From positions 1 through 18,126 of the forward strand of contig JAZQOX010000001.1 of assembly GCA_045628105.1 (NCBI GenBank): 18,126 nucleotides of DNA. Direction: 5' to 3'. Below, piece by piece: positions 17,595 to 18,126 of this stretch. The position numbers were made by a program, and so were the translations under genes. This DNA is from UMGS1781 sp045628105. Its GTDB lineage: Bacteria; Bacillota; Clostridia; TANB77; CAG-508. The first letter of the stretch is position 1. Each line of letters begins with the position of its first letter. The notes below the pieces were generated by a model. That model was given only the letters and a program-made list of their open reading frames with translations. It was not told the DNA's origin and searched no databases.

Positions 17595-17622
17595 GCATAT
17601 TTTTTTTATATAAAAATACAAT
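17595..17622 (+). promoter_or_regulatory. Possible sigma-E promoter of yqfC-yqfD
   Basis: GCATATT (17595-17601), 13 bases, then AATACAAT (17615-17622) resembles the mother-cell sigma-E consensus (KMATAWW and CATACAMT). yqfC and yqfD are sigma-E genes in B. subtilis. In such AT-rich DNA a chance match is possible. Confidence 0.4.
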
Positions 17623-17645
17623 TAAAACAAAGGAGAAAAGATATA

Positions 17646-17915
17646 ATGAAGAATAGAAATAGGTTTAACAAAGCATTAGAATTACCAAGAGAAATTGATG
17701 ATAAGGAATCAAAGATAACTATTGTATCTTTTGATGAGATTCTAATTGAAAATTATAAGGGAATTCTAGAGTATGAAGAATTTTTTATAAAAATAGAAAC
17801 CGAAATTGGAACAGTAAACATAAATGGATTTAAGATGACTCTTGAACAAATTACAAATGAAGATATAAAAATATATGGAAACATTAAAAGCATTGAATTG
17901 GAGAGAGACAGATAA
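17646..17915 (+). CDS. yqfC: Sporulation protein YqfC (YabP/YqfC family)
   Basis: An 89-residue protein with the family pattern: NRFNKALELPREI, KITIVSFDEILIENYKGILEYEE, a strand pair around IGTVNINGF, and a TNEDIKIYG end. The reading frame is open further upstream (to 17583), but ATG 17646 follows AGGAG (17631-17635) and gives the usual length. The biochemical role is unknown. In Bacillus it is expressed in the mother cell during sporulation. yqfD follows 13 bases later, the conserved order. Confidence 0.9.
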   Translation: MKNRNRFNKALELPREIDDKESKITIVSFDEILIENYKGILEYEEFFIKIETEIGTVNINGFKMTLEQITNEDIKIYGNIKSIELERDR

Positions 17916-17928
17916 GGGGATGAAATAA

Positions 17929-18126
17929 GTGATTTGGGAAAGGGTTTTAAGATTTTTAGTTGGATATATAAAAATAAAAGTCGAGGGATTTTACATAGAA
18001 AGATTTATTAATCTATGTATTAGCAAAAAAATACTACTTACAAGAATTAAAAGGGAAAAATCTACTATTATGTATGCAAATATTAGTATTTCAGACTATA
18101 AACGAATAAGACAGATTGCTAAGAAA
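17929..18126 (+). CDS. yqfD: Sporulation protein YqfD, N-terminal part (cut by window end)
   Basis: From a GTG start at 17929, behind AAGGGG at 17914-17919, the frame gives MIWERVLRFLVGYIKIKVEG then FYIERFINLC, with no stop to the window end (66 codons). The start W....L.GY..I.VEG..ERF.NLC and the position directly after yqfC identify YqfD, a sporulation membrane protein of about 400 residues. The membrane segment that follows this domain is outside the window. Confidence 0.85.
   Translation, partial: MIWERVLRFLVGYIKIKVEGFYIERFINLCISKKILLTRIKREKSTIMYANISISDYKRIRQIAKK

Overview
The window comes from a low-GC, spore-forming member of the Firmicutes, most likely a gut-type clostridium. It is very AT-rich, has AGGAGG-type ribosome binding sites, and carries a complete spoIIIA sporulation operon followed by spoVG, yqfC and the start of yqfD.

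Layout. (1) Positions 14-7648 (+): one giant anchored or secreted surface protein with a lectin-like segment and a long glycine-rich parallel beta-helix. It ends at a hairpin terminator shared with the convergent operon. (2) 7682-11587 (-): tsaE-tsaB-rimI-Lon-family protease, a tRNA t6A / ribosomal-protein acetylation / proteolysis operon with a good promoter. (3) 11727-12095 (+): a DUF120 protein resembling the archaeal CTP-dependent riboflavin kinase. (4) 12155-17138 (+): spoIIIAA-AB-AC-AD-AE-AF-AG-AH, the mother-cell half of the channel to the forespore. (5) 17165-18126 (+): spoVG behind a sigma-H-like promoter, then yqfC and yqfD behind a possible sigma-E promoter.

The main discovery is a recoding pattern. 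Five genes (surface protein, tsaE, spoIIIAA, spoIIIAG, spoIIIAH) look frameshifted at eight places. All eight are the same event: the zero frame reaches an in-frame CGG codon, and the correct protein resumes one base later, so CGGN (seven CGGA, one CGGT) stands where homologues have a single glycine (GGN). By manual scan of about 5,800 codons, CGG is never used as an ordinary arginine triplet, although CGU, CGC, CGA, AGA and AGG are. Every in-frame CGG is a +1 shift site and every frameshift is a CGG. One site is the first invariant glycine of the TsaE Walker A loop, and four are in spoIIIA genes, so simple gene decay is a poor explanation. The codons before the sites share nothing that would allow P-site slippage, which suggests quadruplet decoding of CGGN or out-of-frame A-site entry of tRNA-Gly at an unassigned CGG codon. 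A systematic insertion error in the assembly is the main alternative.

In addition, spoIIIAF has an in-frame UGA in an otherwise continuous frame, and none of the 16 gene ends in the window uses UGA as a stop, so UGA may also be non-standard here. I could not run searches. Families are recognised from motifs, and residue positions in the longest proteins are approximate.
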